Shown here piece after piece: positions 1 through 7,103 of a stretch of DNA of 10,861 bases. The notes under the pieces were generated by a model that was not told the DNA's origin, did not search any database, and saw only the letters and a list, made by a program, of their open reading frames with translations. Both the position numbers and the translations under genes were made by a program. The stretch is from the NCBI GenBank assembly GCA_902783755.1, contig CACZSC010000140.1, positions 1-10,861 of the forward strand, in the 5' to 3' direction. Numbering within the stretch: the stretch's first letter is position 1; each line of letters opens with the position of its first letter. The stretch is from an uncultured Ruminococcus sp. (GTDB lineage: Bacteria; Bacillota; Clostridia; Oscillospirales; CAG-272).

Positions 1-369
1 GACAAGTTCGTGGTCATGGCCGCGATGCTGGGCATCATGGTAAGATATGACTGGATCAGGCCTGTGTTCGTGTGGGCGTTCGCCATAGTCATTTTCCGCG
101 AACTGGCCGTGACTTCCATGAGACTCATAGTCTCCAACAAGGCAGGCATAGTGGTGGCAGCGGCATGGCTGGGGAAGGTCAAGACCACGCTCCAGATGAT
201 ATGTATCCTCACCATTGTTCTTGAACCCGTGATCTTCGGGTGGTTCCCGCCCTCAAGAGACTGGCACATCCTGTCATATATCACCACCGCAGCCATGGCG
301 GTCATGACGGTCTGGTCGGGCATCGACTATCTCAGGACATACTGGAAATACATCGGTACCGACAGATGA
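1..369 (+). CDS. pgsA: PgsA, CDP-diacylglycerol--glycerol-3-phosphate 3-phosphatidyltransferase, C-terminal 122 residues (5' truncated by window)
   Basis: This is the C-terminal part of the integral membrane enzyme that makes phosphatidylglycerophosphate from CDP-diacylglycerol and glycerol 3-phosphate, the committed step to phosphatidylglycerol and cardiolipin. The frame is open from base 1. It begins DKFVVMAAMLGIM, which fits the end of the CDP-alcohol phosphatidyltransferase signature (final Asp then Lys), so the rest of the catalytic motif lies upstream of the window. Hydrophobic stretches around residues 4-34, 45-52, 59-78 and 87-105 alternate with short basic loops, and the FRELAVTSMRL segment is typical of PgsA. 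The stop overlaps the start of the next gene by 4 bp (ATGA), indicating translational coupling. Other CDP-alcohol transferases are possible, but the sequence and the neighbouring glycosylase fit PgsA best. Confidence 0.88.
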   Translation, partial: DKFVVMAAMLGIMVRYDWIRPVFVWAFAIVIFRELAVTSMRLIVSNKAGIVVAAAWLGKVKTTLQMICILTIVLEPVIFGWFPPSRDWHILSYITTAAMAVMTVWSGIDYLRTYWKYIGTDR

Positions 370-1250
370 ACAAGAAACTGTACAGCGTAGAATACGGGAA
401 ACGGAACAGCGAGCATTTCGCCAGAGTATCCGGCATAAGCTGTTTCTCAGTGAAGAAGACTTTCGACTGCGGGCAGGCGTTCAGGTTCGAGCCGGATGAT
501 CCGGACGGGATGAGCTTTTCCGGAAAGGCTTTCGGGAGGGACATAAGGTTTCTCCAGGAAGACGAGAAGACCGTTTCCATCATCGGGACGGGCGAGGATG
601 ACTTCGAGAACATCTGGAGACGGTATCTGGTCCTCGACGAAGACTACGAGGAGGCAAACCGGTGCATCGTGGCCGCTATGGGCTCCGAGCACGCGAGGGA
701 AGTCATGTCAGATGCCGTCAGGTGCGGGACCGGCATCAGGATACTCAGACAGGATCCCTTCGAAGCTCTTATTTCGTTCATCATATCCCAGAACAACAAC
801 ATACCGAGAATAAAGAAAATAATAACGGCCCTGTGCGGGACCTACGGTAAGGACGGGGCATTTCCGACACCGGAAGCACTCGTAGGCGCGGGAGTGGACG
901 GCCTGTTCGCTCTGAGGACCGGGTTCAGGGCTGCGTATATATACGATGCAGCGAAAAAAGTGCTGGACGGGGAAATCTCCCTGAAACACATAGAAGAGTC
1001 TGATGACTACGACGAGTGTACGAGGATCCTCTGCTCGATAAAGGGAGTAGGCCCGAAAGTCAGCTCATGCGCCCTTCTTTACGGATTCGGGAAGACCGAA
1101 GCATTCCCCATAGACGTCTGGATGAAGAGATCCCTTGATAGGCATTTCCCGGAAGGATTCGAACCGGGAAGACTCGGCAGATACGCAGGCATAGCCCAGC
1201 AGTACCTTTTCTATTACGAAAGATGGCTGGGCGGCGGACAGGAAAGTTAG
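366..1250 (+). CDS. ogg: OGG1-type 8-oxoguanine DNA glycosylase/AP lyase
   Basis: A base-excision repair enzyme of 294 aa that removes 8-oxoguanine and nicks the abasic site. The OGG N-terminal domain is seen at residues 25-41 (KTFDCGQAFRF). The HhH-GPD domain follows, with QNNN at 142-145 (family motif NNNIxRI), the hairpin K226-GVGPK-V and an FPIDVW segment. Lys231 sits where the Schiff-base lysine of human OGG1 (K249) lies, and Asp250 matches the catalytic Asp268. The length is close to that of clostridial Ogg proteins. The ATG at 366 was chosen because it overlaps the pgsA stop; an upstream in-frame ATG at 240 would run deep into pgsA and add residues unlike the family. With the following gene it forms a short plus-strand operon. 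Confidence 0.93.
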   Translation: MNKKLYSVEYGKRNSEHFARVSGISCFSVKKTFDCGQAFRFEPDDPDGMSFSGKAFGRDIRFLQEDEKTVSIIGTGEDDFENIWRRYLVLDEDYEEANRCIVAAMGSEHAREVMSDAVRCGTGIRILRQDPFEALISFIISQNNNIPRIKKIITALCGTYGKDGAFPTPEALVGAGVDGLFALRTGFRAAYIYDAAKKVLDGEISLKHIEESDDYDECTRILCSIKGVGPKVSSCALLYGFGKTEAFPIDVWMKRSLDRHFPEGFEPGRLGRYAGIAQQYLFYYERWLGGGQES

Positions 1251-1262
1251 AGGTATACAGCA

Positions 1263-2006
1263 GTGGAACAGATCTATACAATTCCCGTGAACGAAGCTTT
1301 TGAAAGCGTCCAGCATGACAGCGGTTGCAAATGCCCGTTCTGCCTCCTGTACAACAAACTTGAGGCTAACGAGCTGGACCTTATACTCGGCGCGTCAATG
1401 ATGGAACCTGATGTCAGGGTGAAGACAAATGAGCTCGGCTTCTGCGACCAGCATCTCCAGATGATGTTTGAAGGCGGCAAAAGATTGCCACTGGCTCTTA
1501 TCCTGGAAAGCCACCTCGACCATGTGGCGGACTCAATAGACGGGAGCCTGAACTCGCTGCTGATCTCAAAAACCGGCGAAGCAGCTGCAAAAAAACTGGA
1601 AAAGCTGGAACACAGCTGCTACATCTGCGGCAGGATCGAATACAATTTCAGGAACATGATCGAAACGGCAGCTCTGTTGTGGGAGCAGGATGAGGCGTTC
1701 AGAGACAAAGTCAGGGCGGTACCACATTTCTGCCTGAAGCATTTCGGCAGGTTCGTCCAGGCCGGAAAAGAAAGACTTTCCAGAAAGGAATTCCAGGATT
1801 TCTACACAACGGTATACGGGGTAGAGAAGGCGTATTTCGACAAGCTGAGGGGCGACGTGAGCTTCTTCTGCAAGAAGTTTGACTACAGATATGCCGAAGA
1901 GCCCTGGGGAGACGCGAAGGATGCTCCTGAAAGAGCGAAGAAATTCCTGTGCGGAGAACTTCATGTCCAGGAAAAAGAAAGGAAGCCCTCGGACGGGCTC
2001 ACCTGA
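1263..2006 (+). CDS. DUF6062-like cysteine-rich protein of unknown function
   Basis: A soluble 247-aa protein with no signal peptide or membrane segment. I recognise it as resembling the clostridial DUF6062 family; its function is unknown. The pattern suggests a duplicated metal-binding module: C24-x2-C27 then F60-C61-x2-H64 in the first half, and C119-x2-C122 then F156-C157-x2-H160 in the second, so each half could supply a Cys3His site. Further cysteines are C22, C203 and C230. The tail (235-247) is charged and probably disordered. The start is GTG at 1263, 12 bp after the glycosylase stop, with an AGAGG ribosome binding site at 1249-1253 that overlaps that stop. A hairpin terminator follows 20 bp after the gene. 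Structural zinc binding is likely; a catalytic role cannot be argued from sequence alone. Confidence 0.82.
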   Translation: MEQIYTIPVNEAFESVQHDSGCKCPFCLLYNKLEANELDLILGASMMEPDVRVKTNELGFCDQHLQMMFEGGKRLPLALILESHLDHVADSIDGSLNSLLISKTGEAAAKKLEKLEHSCYICGRIEYNFRNMIETAALLWEQDEAFRDKVRAVPHFCLKHFGRFVQAGKERLSRKEFQDFYTTVYGVEKAYFDKLRGDVSFFCKKFDYRYAEEPWGDAKDAPERAKKFLCGELHVQEKERKPSDGLT

Positions 2007-2025
2007 GGAACAGAACAAAAAGAGA

Positions 2026-2053
2026 CCTGTGAACGGAATCACAGGCCTTTTTT
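2026..2053. terminator. Bidirectional intrinsic terminator between convergent operons
   Basis: A perfect 7-bp stem (CCTGTGA at 2026-2032 with TCACAGG at 2039-2045) encloses a 6-nt loop and is followed, after CC, by six T residues (2048-2053) on the plus strand. Read on the minus strand the same stem is followed by TCTCTTTTTG, so it can also end the minus-strand operon. It lies in the 72-bp gap between two converging genes (stops at 2006 and 2079), exactly where a shared terminator is expected. Confidence 0.85.
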
Positions 2054-2078
2054 GCGTGCAGAGCTATGCGTTACATCT

Positions 2079-3512
2079 CTAGTCGGAAGTCAGCATCCGT
2101 ATGTGCTTTCCGATGTGTCTCTCAAGGAAAGCATAGTACAGATCTTCATTTTCAAACATACAGCGGAAGAATTCTTTTCTGAACCATTCGTTTTCCAGCA
2201 GCAGGCCGTAAGCGATATGGATGGTCTGCCTGGATGCAGGCAGATTCAGATATTCGGGCAGGTATGCGTCGTTCTGAAGATCTATGTCGGGGATCTCAGA
2301 TACGTTGGTAGACACGTGGTAGTACTTTTCGGCTTCCGGACGGTGCTCGATGGCGTACTTGTGCGCTTTTCTGTAAAGGGAAGGATCGACCTCGGAAACT
2401 ACCCTCATGGCTTCGAGCCAGTTGGTTCCGGCCGTCTTGACGTGAACGTTGCCTTTCGTGACCCTGGCGACCGTCGAGAACACTGCAAACTTGTCGGAGC
2501 CGGAATGCAAAGACAGCTTATATCCGAAGTGCTCCGCGATCTCCTGATGGACTCTGAAGTCTCTTTCAAAGGCCGTAAGATTGCCGGCATATTCGATGCC
2601 TTTTTCAAACTGTCCCGTAAAGTGAGGCGCGCAGCTTATCGGCGTGATCCCGGCGTTGTGGAGTTCGTTTCCGATGATGAAATGTTCAGCGGGAGTTGTG
2701 ATCGTAAGGGTCTCGTCGATTGAGAGCTCGAAATCCACATCCACGGTCTTTATCTCGTCGATGTACTTGTAGCATTCTATGGCGTGGTCCACCGCTTTCC
2801 AGAACACTATCACGAATCTTCTGAGTTCCGGTTCATCCACTCGCCCCAGAATCGGAAGATCCTTGCCAAGGTACGTGTTCTCATAGTGTTCCCTTACATC
2901 CCGGGGAAGCTCGGAATACGCTGCGTTGACTTCATCGTCGGTGAACTTTGCGGCTTTCGTATTGATCTTCTCGGAACAGTCCAGGGTGACCATCGTGCAG
3001 CCGGATTCCAGAGCATACTTGATCTCGTCCTTTGTTTTCAGATGATCGCCGTCAGCTCCGAATCCGCTTTTGTATCCTTCCTGGAACACATTGAACGAAG
3101 CCGCGCTTATGACGTCGCGGAACGTTCTGTGGGTCAGGTTCAGCTCCCTTATGGACTGCTGAGCGAACACAGGGTAAATATCATGACCTCTGAGAGCTCT
3201 TATATGTCCGGGGGTGGCTAGCCCCAGGCGGTCCCCCAGCCCCATCGTGAACGCGTGTCCCTTGTGGCTTTTCGGTCTGGTGTACGGGAAAAGCGTCTGC
3301 AGCGCTTCGGCGTTCTCGTTGGTCAGAGGGCACAGAAGAAATCCGTTTTCCAGGCTGCCTTTGAAAAGATCCGCCTTTGGGCCGGCGACCGCAAGAAGCT
3401 TTTCATTGCTGTTTCTGACCATGGCGCATGCCGTGCCTTCTGCTTCGTCAACTGAGTTCTCATAAACGAAAAGGTCTGTTTTCGCGAGTATTTTCTTAAG
3501 AGTTTCCTTCAT
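2079..3512 (-). CDS. uxaE: UxaE-family tagaturonate/fructuronate epimerase
   Basis: Predicted to interconvert D-tagaturonate and D-fructuronate, linking galacturonate and glucuronate breakdown; the family was described from Thermotoga maritima. The 477-aa length fits. Recognisable segments are GLGDRLG (91-97), a D154-G-D-H157 acidic/histidine cluster in the loop after FQEGYKSGFGA, a DET motif (266-268), SLHSGSDKF (334-342, with His336) and KTAGTNWLE (359-367). These are plausible metal and substrate ligands, by family analogy only. It is the last gene of the minus-strand operon, 18 bp after the LarA-like gene, with a GGAGG ribosome binding site in that gap. The shared terminator lies just beyond its stop. 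Only its place beside sugar-acid enzymes and the family match support the substrate, so another keto-uronate is possible. Confidence 0.87.
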   Translation of the reverse strand: MKETLKKILAKTDLFVYENSVDEAEGTACAMVRNSNEKLLAVAGPKADLFKGSLENGFLLCPLTNENAEALQTLFPYTRPKSHKGHAFTMGLGDRLGLATPGHIRALRGHDIYPVFAQQSIRELNLTHRTFRDVISAASFNVFQEGYKSGFGADGDHLKTKDEIKYALESGCTMVTLDCSEKINTKAAKFTDDEVNAAYSELPRDVREHYENTYLGKDLPILGRVDEPELRRFVIVFWKAVDHAIECYKYIDEIKTVDVDFELSIDETLTITTPAEHFIIGNELHNAGITPISCAPHFTGQFEKGIEYAGNLTAFERDFRVHQEIAEHFGYKLSLHSGSDKFAVFSTVARVTKGNVHVKTAGTNWLEAMRVVSEVDPSLYRKAHKYAIEHRPEAEKYYHVSTNVSEIPDIDLQNDAYLPEYLNLPASRQTIHIAYGLLLENEWFRKEFFRCMFENEDLYYAFLERHIGKHIRMLTSD

Positions 3513-3530
3513 TGTGATTGTCCTCCGAGC

Positions 3531-4811
3531 CTATTCTTCAAATTTTTCCCTGTTGATCCAGAGCCCCAGGGCGGGATTGGGAATGAAATATACTTCTTCA
3601 CCGTCTACGGTGTTCATGCCGTAGGACAGTTTTTTCGGATCGTACTTCCTTGCCATGGTATCGTAATCGGCAGATCCGAAGCCGACGCCTTCGATCTCTT
3701 CGCGGGAGATGTTCTTTACAGCATACGTTATGTTGAACCTTCCGTCGGATGAGCCGTGTATGAGATGCGCCGCTGCACCCATGTTTGCACGGAGATCTTC
3801 GTTTTCCGGCTTTCTGAATTCCTCGAGGGTGTGGATCCTGCCCCGGTACCCGTATTTTCTTATGAGGCCGTCGACTATGTCGTCTTCTCCGAACCGTTCG
3901 ACTCCCGGAGCAAGGATTATCAGGTCTCCTCCATCTGCCATGGCCATTCTGGTGCGGTATACTGCCTTGTTGCCGAGCCAGGTGCTCTTGAATTCAGAAG
4001 GATCGAGATACACGACGCATTTTTTAAGACCATGGGGAACGAAGTCGATGTTCTTTTCCTGGGCCAGCTTTACAGCATTGGTCAGACAGTCGCGGCCTTC
4101 CCCGATGAAAAGGCCGTGGGTGCGGATCTTTCCTCCGGGAGCGGTCGTCACGGTCAGAACGAACAGGATGGGTCTTTTGCTGAGAAAATGCTCCATGCCG
4201 TAGTCAAACAGTTTTCTGACAGGAGTGAAATCCTTCCCCATCATGCGTTCCATGCCGTATACGGCGCCTATCATGTGGGATTTGTTGATCATGTCGGATC
4301 CGCCGACACCGACGAAGAGGTTCTTTGCATGGTTGGACATTCCGATGACTTCATGGGGGACGACCTGCCCCGGAGAGATGATCAGGTCATAGCTTTCGTC
4401 CATGACGCGTCTGTTGATCTCCACGCTCACAGGATCTGTCCACAGCCCCTCTGTGATCTCCTTCACGAAATCCGTAGGAACTTCACCGAGTTTTATAACG
4501 TCTGTCCTCCAGTTGTGGACCAGCATCTTTTCATAGGGGATATCGCCGAACATCGCATTCCACTGGCTTTCAGTCACTGCCACGTGGGTTCCCAGTGCCG
4601 GCAGGATATCCACCTGAACTCCCATTTTCACTAGCTCGTGATAATATACGTTCGTTATGTAACCCGCATTTGAGTGGAAACGCGTGAAGTCAGGGGGGAG
4701 TATCAGCACTTTCCTGAGTTTCCTGTTTTTCAGGCTCTCAGTGAGAGCTGAACGTATATCTTTTTTCGACAGGCCCGCGGCCGTCTTTGCCCTGAGGTAA
4801 ATATCATCCAT
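3531..4811 (-). CDS. LarA-family nickel-pincer nucleotide racemase/epimerase, probably acting on a sugar acid (candidate D-mannonate/D-gluconate 2-epimerase)
   Basis: A cytosolic 426-aa member of the lactate racemase (LarA, DUF2088) superfamily, whose enzymes invert an alpha-hydroxy acid centre by hydride transfer to a nickel-pincer cofactor. Residues aligning with Lactiplantibacillus LarA R75, H108, H174, K184 and H200 are R44 (in DFTR), H76 (in GTH), H153 (in VPH), K163 (in NHAKN) and H179 (in NKSH). The spacings H-10-K-16-H are identical, so the cofactor lysine and nickel histidine appear intact. The superfamily includes a D-gluconate 2-epimerase, and the operon neighbours (fructuronate reductase type, kinase, gnd) favour D-mannonate to D-gluconate here. 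This substrate is inference; lactate is unlikely in such a setting. The start overlaps the HAD gene by 8 bp and has GGGAGA 9 bp upstream. No larB, larC or larE maturation gene is in the window. Confidence 0.85.
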   Translation of the reverse strand: MDDIYLRAKTAAGLSKKDIRSALTESLKNRKLRKVLILPPDFTRFHSNAGYITNVYYHELVKMGVQVDILPALGTHVAVTESQWNAMFGDIPYEKMLVHNWRTDVIKLGEVPTDFVKEITEGLWTDPVSVEINRRVMDESYDLIISPGQVVPHEVIGMSNHAKNLFVGVGGSDMINKSHMIGAVYGMERMMGKDFTPVRKLFDYGMEHFLSKRPILFVLTVTTAPGGKIRTHGLFIGEGRDCLTNAVKLAQEKNIDFVPHGLKKCVVYLDPSEFKSTWLGNKAVYRTRMAMADGGDLIILAPGVERFGEDDIVDGLIRKYGYRGRIHTLEEFRKPENEDLRANMGAAAHLIHGSSDGRFNITYAVKNISREEIEGVGFGSADYDTMARKYDPKKLSYGMNTVDGEEVYFIPNPALGLWINREKFEE

Positions 4812-5649
4812 CTGTTCTATTCTCCCAAAGGAAATGGCTTATGGCTTGTGCCACGCCGTCGTTGTCGCAGGTGTCCGTCACGTAGTCGGCCCTGCTTTTT
4901 ACGTAGTCTGAGGCGTTGTCCATGGCGACCCCGAGCCCGGCGCATATTATCATGGGGAGGTCATTGAGACCGTCGCCGAAGCTCATGACCTGCGCGGGAC
5001 CGAAGCCGAGTTTTCTCGACAGGCGCCTTACTGCGTTGCCCTTGTTGGCGTTTTTGTGGTTGATCTCGATATTGTTCGATACGGCCGATGTAAATGCTTC
5101 ATCGGGGAAACGTTCCGAGAGGTCTCTGATGAGTTCTTCGCGGAGAGACGGATCCCTGAAGAAGAACTGGATTTTCTGAACGCTGTGCTTTTTCTCCCTC
5201 ACGAAGGCCTTGAGCTCGTCCACGGGTTCTCTCAGTTCGTGAAGCATCTTCCGGTAGTGTTCGTTTGGGGCAAATTCGTCGATCTTTTCCTTAAGAGCAC
5301 GTGTCATCCAGGCTCTGTTGTCCATGAAGCAGTCATAGATGACATCAAGAGTGTCAAGGTGTTCCATGATCTTCAGGGCATGATCCCATTTCATTTCCGC
5401 CCGGTAGAGGACTTTATCCGTCTCCGTATCAAGGACGCAGGCGCCGTTTATCAGTATGGCGTAACGGACGAACGGCAGGGAACGTATGACATCTGGCATC
5501 GCGTTGTAGAATCTTCCGGTGGTGGGCACTATGTGGATGCCCTCCGATGCTGCCCTTTCGAGAGCGGCCCGGTTGGTTTCGGAAAGACGCTTCTCCGAAT
5601 CGAGCAGGGTGCCGTCAAGGTCAAGAGCTATCAGTCTGATGTCACGCAT
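4804..5649 (-). CDS. Cof-type HAD-IIB sugar-phosphate phosphatase
   Basis: A cytosolic 281-aa haloacid dehalogenase-superfamily phosphatase of the Cof/YbiV type. Motif I is D10-L-D12-GT (nucleophile and acid/base), motif II is in PTTGR (42-46), motif III is probably K203 in NKGNA, and motif IV is GDGLND (225-230). The C2 cap domain lies between residues 85 and 195. These enzymes usually hydrolyse small phosphorylated sugars, but substrates cannot be read from sequence. The gene overlaps gnd by 8 bp at its start and the LarA-like gene by 8 bp at its end. No good ribosome binding site precedes the ATG, so translation probably depends on coupling to gnd. A role in clearing a dead-end sugar-acid phosphate from this pathway is a guess from context. 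Confidence 0.88.
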   Translation of the reverse strand: MRDIRLIALDLDGTLLDSEKRLSETNRAALERAASEGIHIVPTTGRFYNAMPDVIRSLPFVRYAILINGACVLDTETDKVLYRAEMKWDHALKIMEHLDTLDVIYDCFMDNRAWMTRALKEKIDEFAPNEHYRKMLHELREPVDELKAFVREKKHSVQKIQFFFRDPSLREELIRDLSERFPDEAFTSAVSNNIEINHKNANKGNAVRRLSRKLGFGPAQVMSFGDGLNDLPMIICAGLGVAMDNASDYVKSRADYVTDTCDNDGVAQAISHFLWENRTDG

Positions 5650-7093
5650 TGTAGGTCGATGCCGCGGTGTTCCCGCCGTGTCCCGTCCAGTTCGTGTGGA
5701 AGAACTGGCCTCTGGGCGAATCCAGTCTTTCGTACGTATGGGCGCCGAAATAGTCTCTCTGGGCCTGCAGGAGGTTTGCGGGAAGACGTTCGGTGGTATA
5801 TCCGTCGAAGTAGCTGAGCGCCGAGGTCATCGCGGGAGCCGGCACGCCGTATTCGAGAGCTGTTGCGGCGACTTTACGCCACGCCGGTACGAGTTTTTCT
5901 ATGGTTTCCTTGAAATACGGGTCGAGAAGCAGATTCTTCAGTTCGGGATCCCTGTCGTATGCTTCCTTGATCTTTCCGAGGAAGACGGAGCGGATGATGC
6001 AGCCGCCTCTCCACATGAGGGCGATTCCGCCGTAGTTGAGGTTCCAGCCATAATGCTCGGCGGCGGTGCGCATGAGGGTATAGCCCTGGGCGTATGAAAT
6101 GATCTTGGAGGCGAACAGTGCCTGACGGATGGATTCTATGAATTCTTTCCGGTCTCCCCTGAACTCGGGTATGGTCCTCTTGAACGTGTCCGCGGCGACT
6201 ACCCTTTCCTCCTTCATTGCAGACAGGCAGCGGGCAAACACGGCCTCACCGATAAGGGTGAGCGGCACGCCCTCGTCGAGAGCAGCGATGCCAGTCCATT
6301 TGCCGGTCCCTTTCTGGCCCGCCGTGTCAAGGATGTTCTCCACGAGAGGGGAGCCGTCCGTGTCCTTGTATCCGAGGATATCGCGGGTTATCTCTATAAG
6401 GTAGGAGTCGAGCTCGGTCTTGTTCCATTCGGTGAATATCCCGTGCATCTCGTCAGCAGACAGCCCGAGAAGATCTCTCATGAGCTGGTATGCTTCGCAT
6501 ATAAGCTGCATGTCGCCGTACTCGATCCCGTTATGGACCATTTTCACGAAATGGCCTGCTCCATTCTCCCCGACCCAGTCACAGCAGGGGGATCCGTCCT
6601 CAACTTTTGCACAGATAGCCTGAAAGATCGGTTTTACATACGGCCATGCCGCCGGGGATCCGCCGGGCATCATGGAGGGGCCTTTGAGAGCTCCTTCCTC
6701 ACCGCCTGAAACGCCTGTGCCTATATACAGCTTGCCTTTCGACTCGACATATGCTGTCCTGCGTATGGTGTCAGGGAAGTGAGAGTTGCCTCCGTCAACG
6801 ATTATATCCCCGTCCTCAAGGAGCGGAAGGAGCTGTTCGATCATGCTGTCGACCGCCTCGCCCGCCTTGACCATCATGAACACTTTGCGCGGCTTTGCCA
6901 GGTTTGCAATCAGTTCTTCGAGACTGTGGCATCCGATTATGTTCTTGCCCTGAGCCCTTCCGCTGATGAAAGCGTCGACTTTCGATGTCGTACGGTTGAA
7001 GACTGCTACCGTGAATCCTTTGGATTCCATGTTCATTACCAGATTCTCGCCCATAACGGCGAGTCCTATGAGACCTATGTCAGCTTTTTTCAT
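5642..7093 (-). CDS. gnd: 6-phosphogluconate dehydrogenase, decarboxylating
   Basis: Oxidises 6-phosphogluconate to ribulose 5-phosphate, CO2 and a reduced nicotinamide cofactor. The 483-aa protein is the long (E. coli-like) form. The Rossmann motif GLAVMGENL is at 10-18, and NRT at 33-35 suits NADP. The substrate site includes N103, SGG at 129-131, catalytic K184 and E191 in the segment GAGHFVKMVHNGIEYGD, and the family signature ILDTAGQKGTGKW ends at W266. HTNW near the C-terminus belongs to the tail that reaches into the partner subunit. The start is ATG 7093, with AGGAGA upstream, 10 bp after the kinase stop; the frame stays open to 7378 but only as kinase antiframe. Lying behind a sugar-acid kinase recalls the gntK-gntZ arrangement of gluconate operons. 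All catalytic residues look intact. Confidence 0.96.
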   Translation of the reverse strand: MKKADIGLIGLAVMGENLVMNMESKGFTVAVFNRTTSKVDAFISGRAQGKNIIGCHSLEELIANLAKPRKVFMMVKAGEAVDSMIEQLLPLLEDGDIIVDGGNSHFPDTIRRTAYVESKGKLYIGTGVSGGEEGALKGPSMMPGGSPAAWPYVKPIFQAICAKVEDGSPCCDWVGENGAGHFVKMVHNGIEYGDMQLICEAYQLMRDLLGLSADEMHGIFTEWNKTELDSYLIEITRDILGYKDTDGSPLVENILDTAGQKGTGKWTGIAALDEGVPLTLIGEAVFARCLSAMKEERVVAADTFKRTIPEFRGDRKEFIESIRQALFASKIISYAQGYTLMRTAAEHYGWNLNYGGIALMWRGGCIIRSVFLGKIKEAYDRDPELKNLLLDPYFKETIEKLVPAWRKVAATALEYGVPAPAMTSALSYFDGYTTERLPANLLQAQRDYFGAHTYERLDSPRGQFFHTNWTGHGGNTAASTYNA

Positions 7094-7103
7094 GATATTT
7101 CTC

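Noticed and set aside
240..365. Earlier in-frame start (ATG 240) for the OGG1-type gene
   Set aside because: It would overlap pgsA by 130 bp and add residues not found in the family; ATG 366 overlaps the pgsA stop in the usual ATGA fashion.
1984..1999. Hairpin AGCCC-N6-GGGCT at the end of the DUF6062-like gene
   Set aside because: It lies within the coding sequence and has no T-run; the real terminator is 27 bp further on.
2052..2723. Plus-strand open frame of 223 codons opposite uxaE
   Set aside because: Its start sits in the terminator tail, it lacks a ribosome binding site, and it resembles no protein family.
3756..4634. Plus-strand open frame of 292 codons opposite the LarA-like gene
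   Set aside because: It is antisense to a gene with intact catalytic motifs, has no recognisable domain, and reads as a codon-bias shadow.
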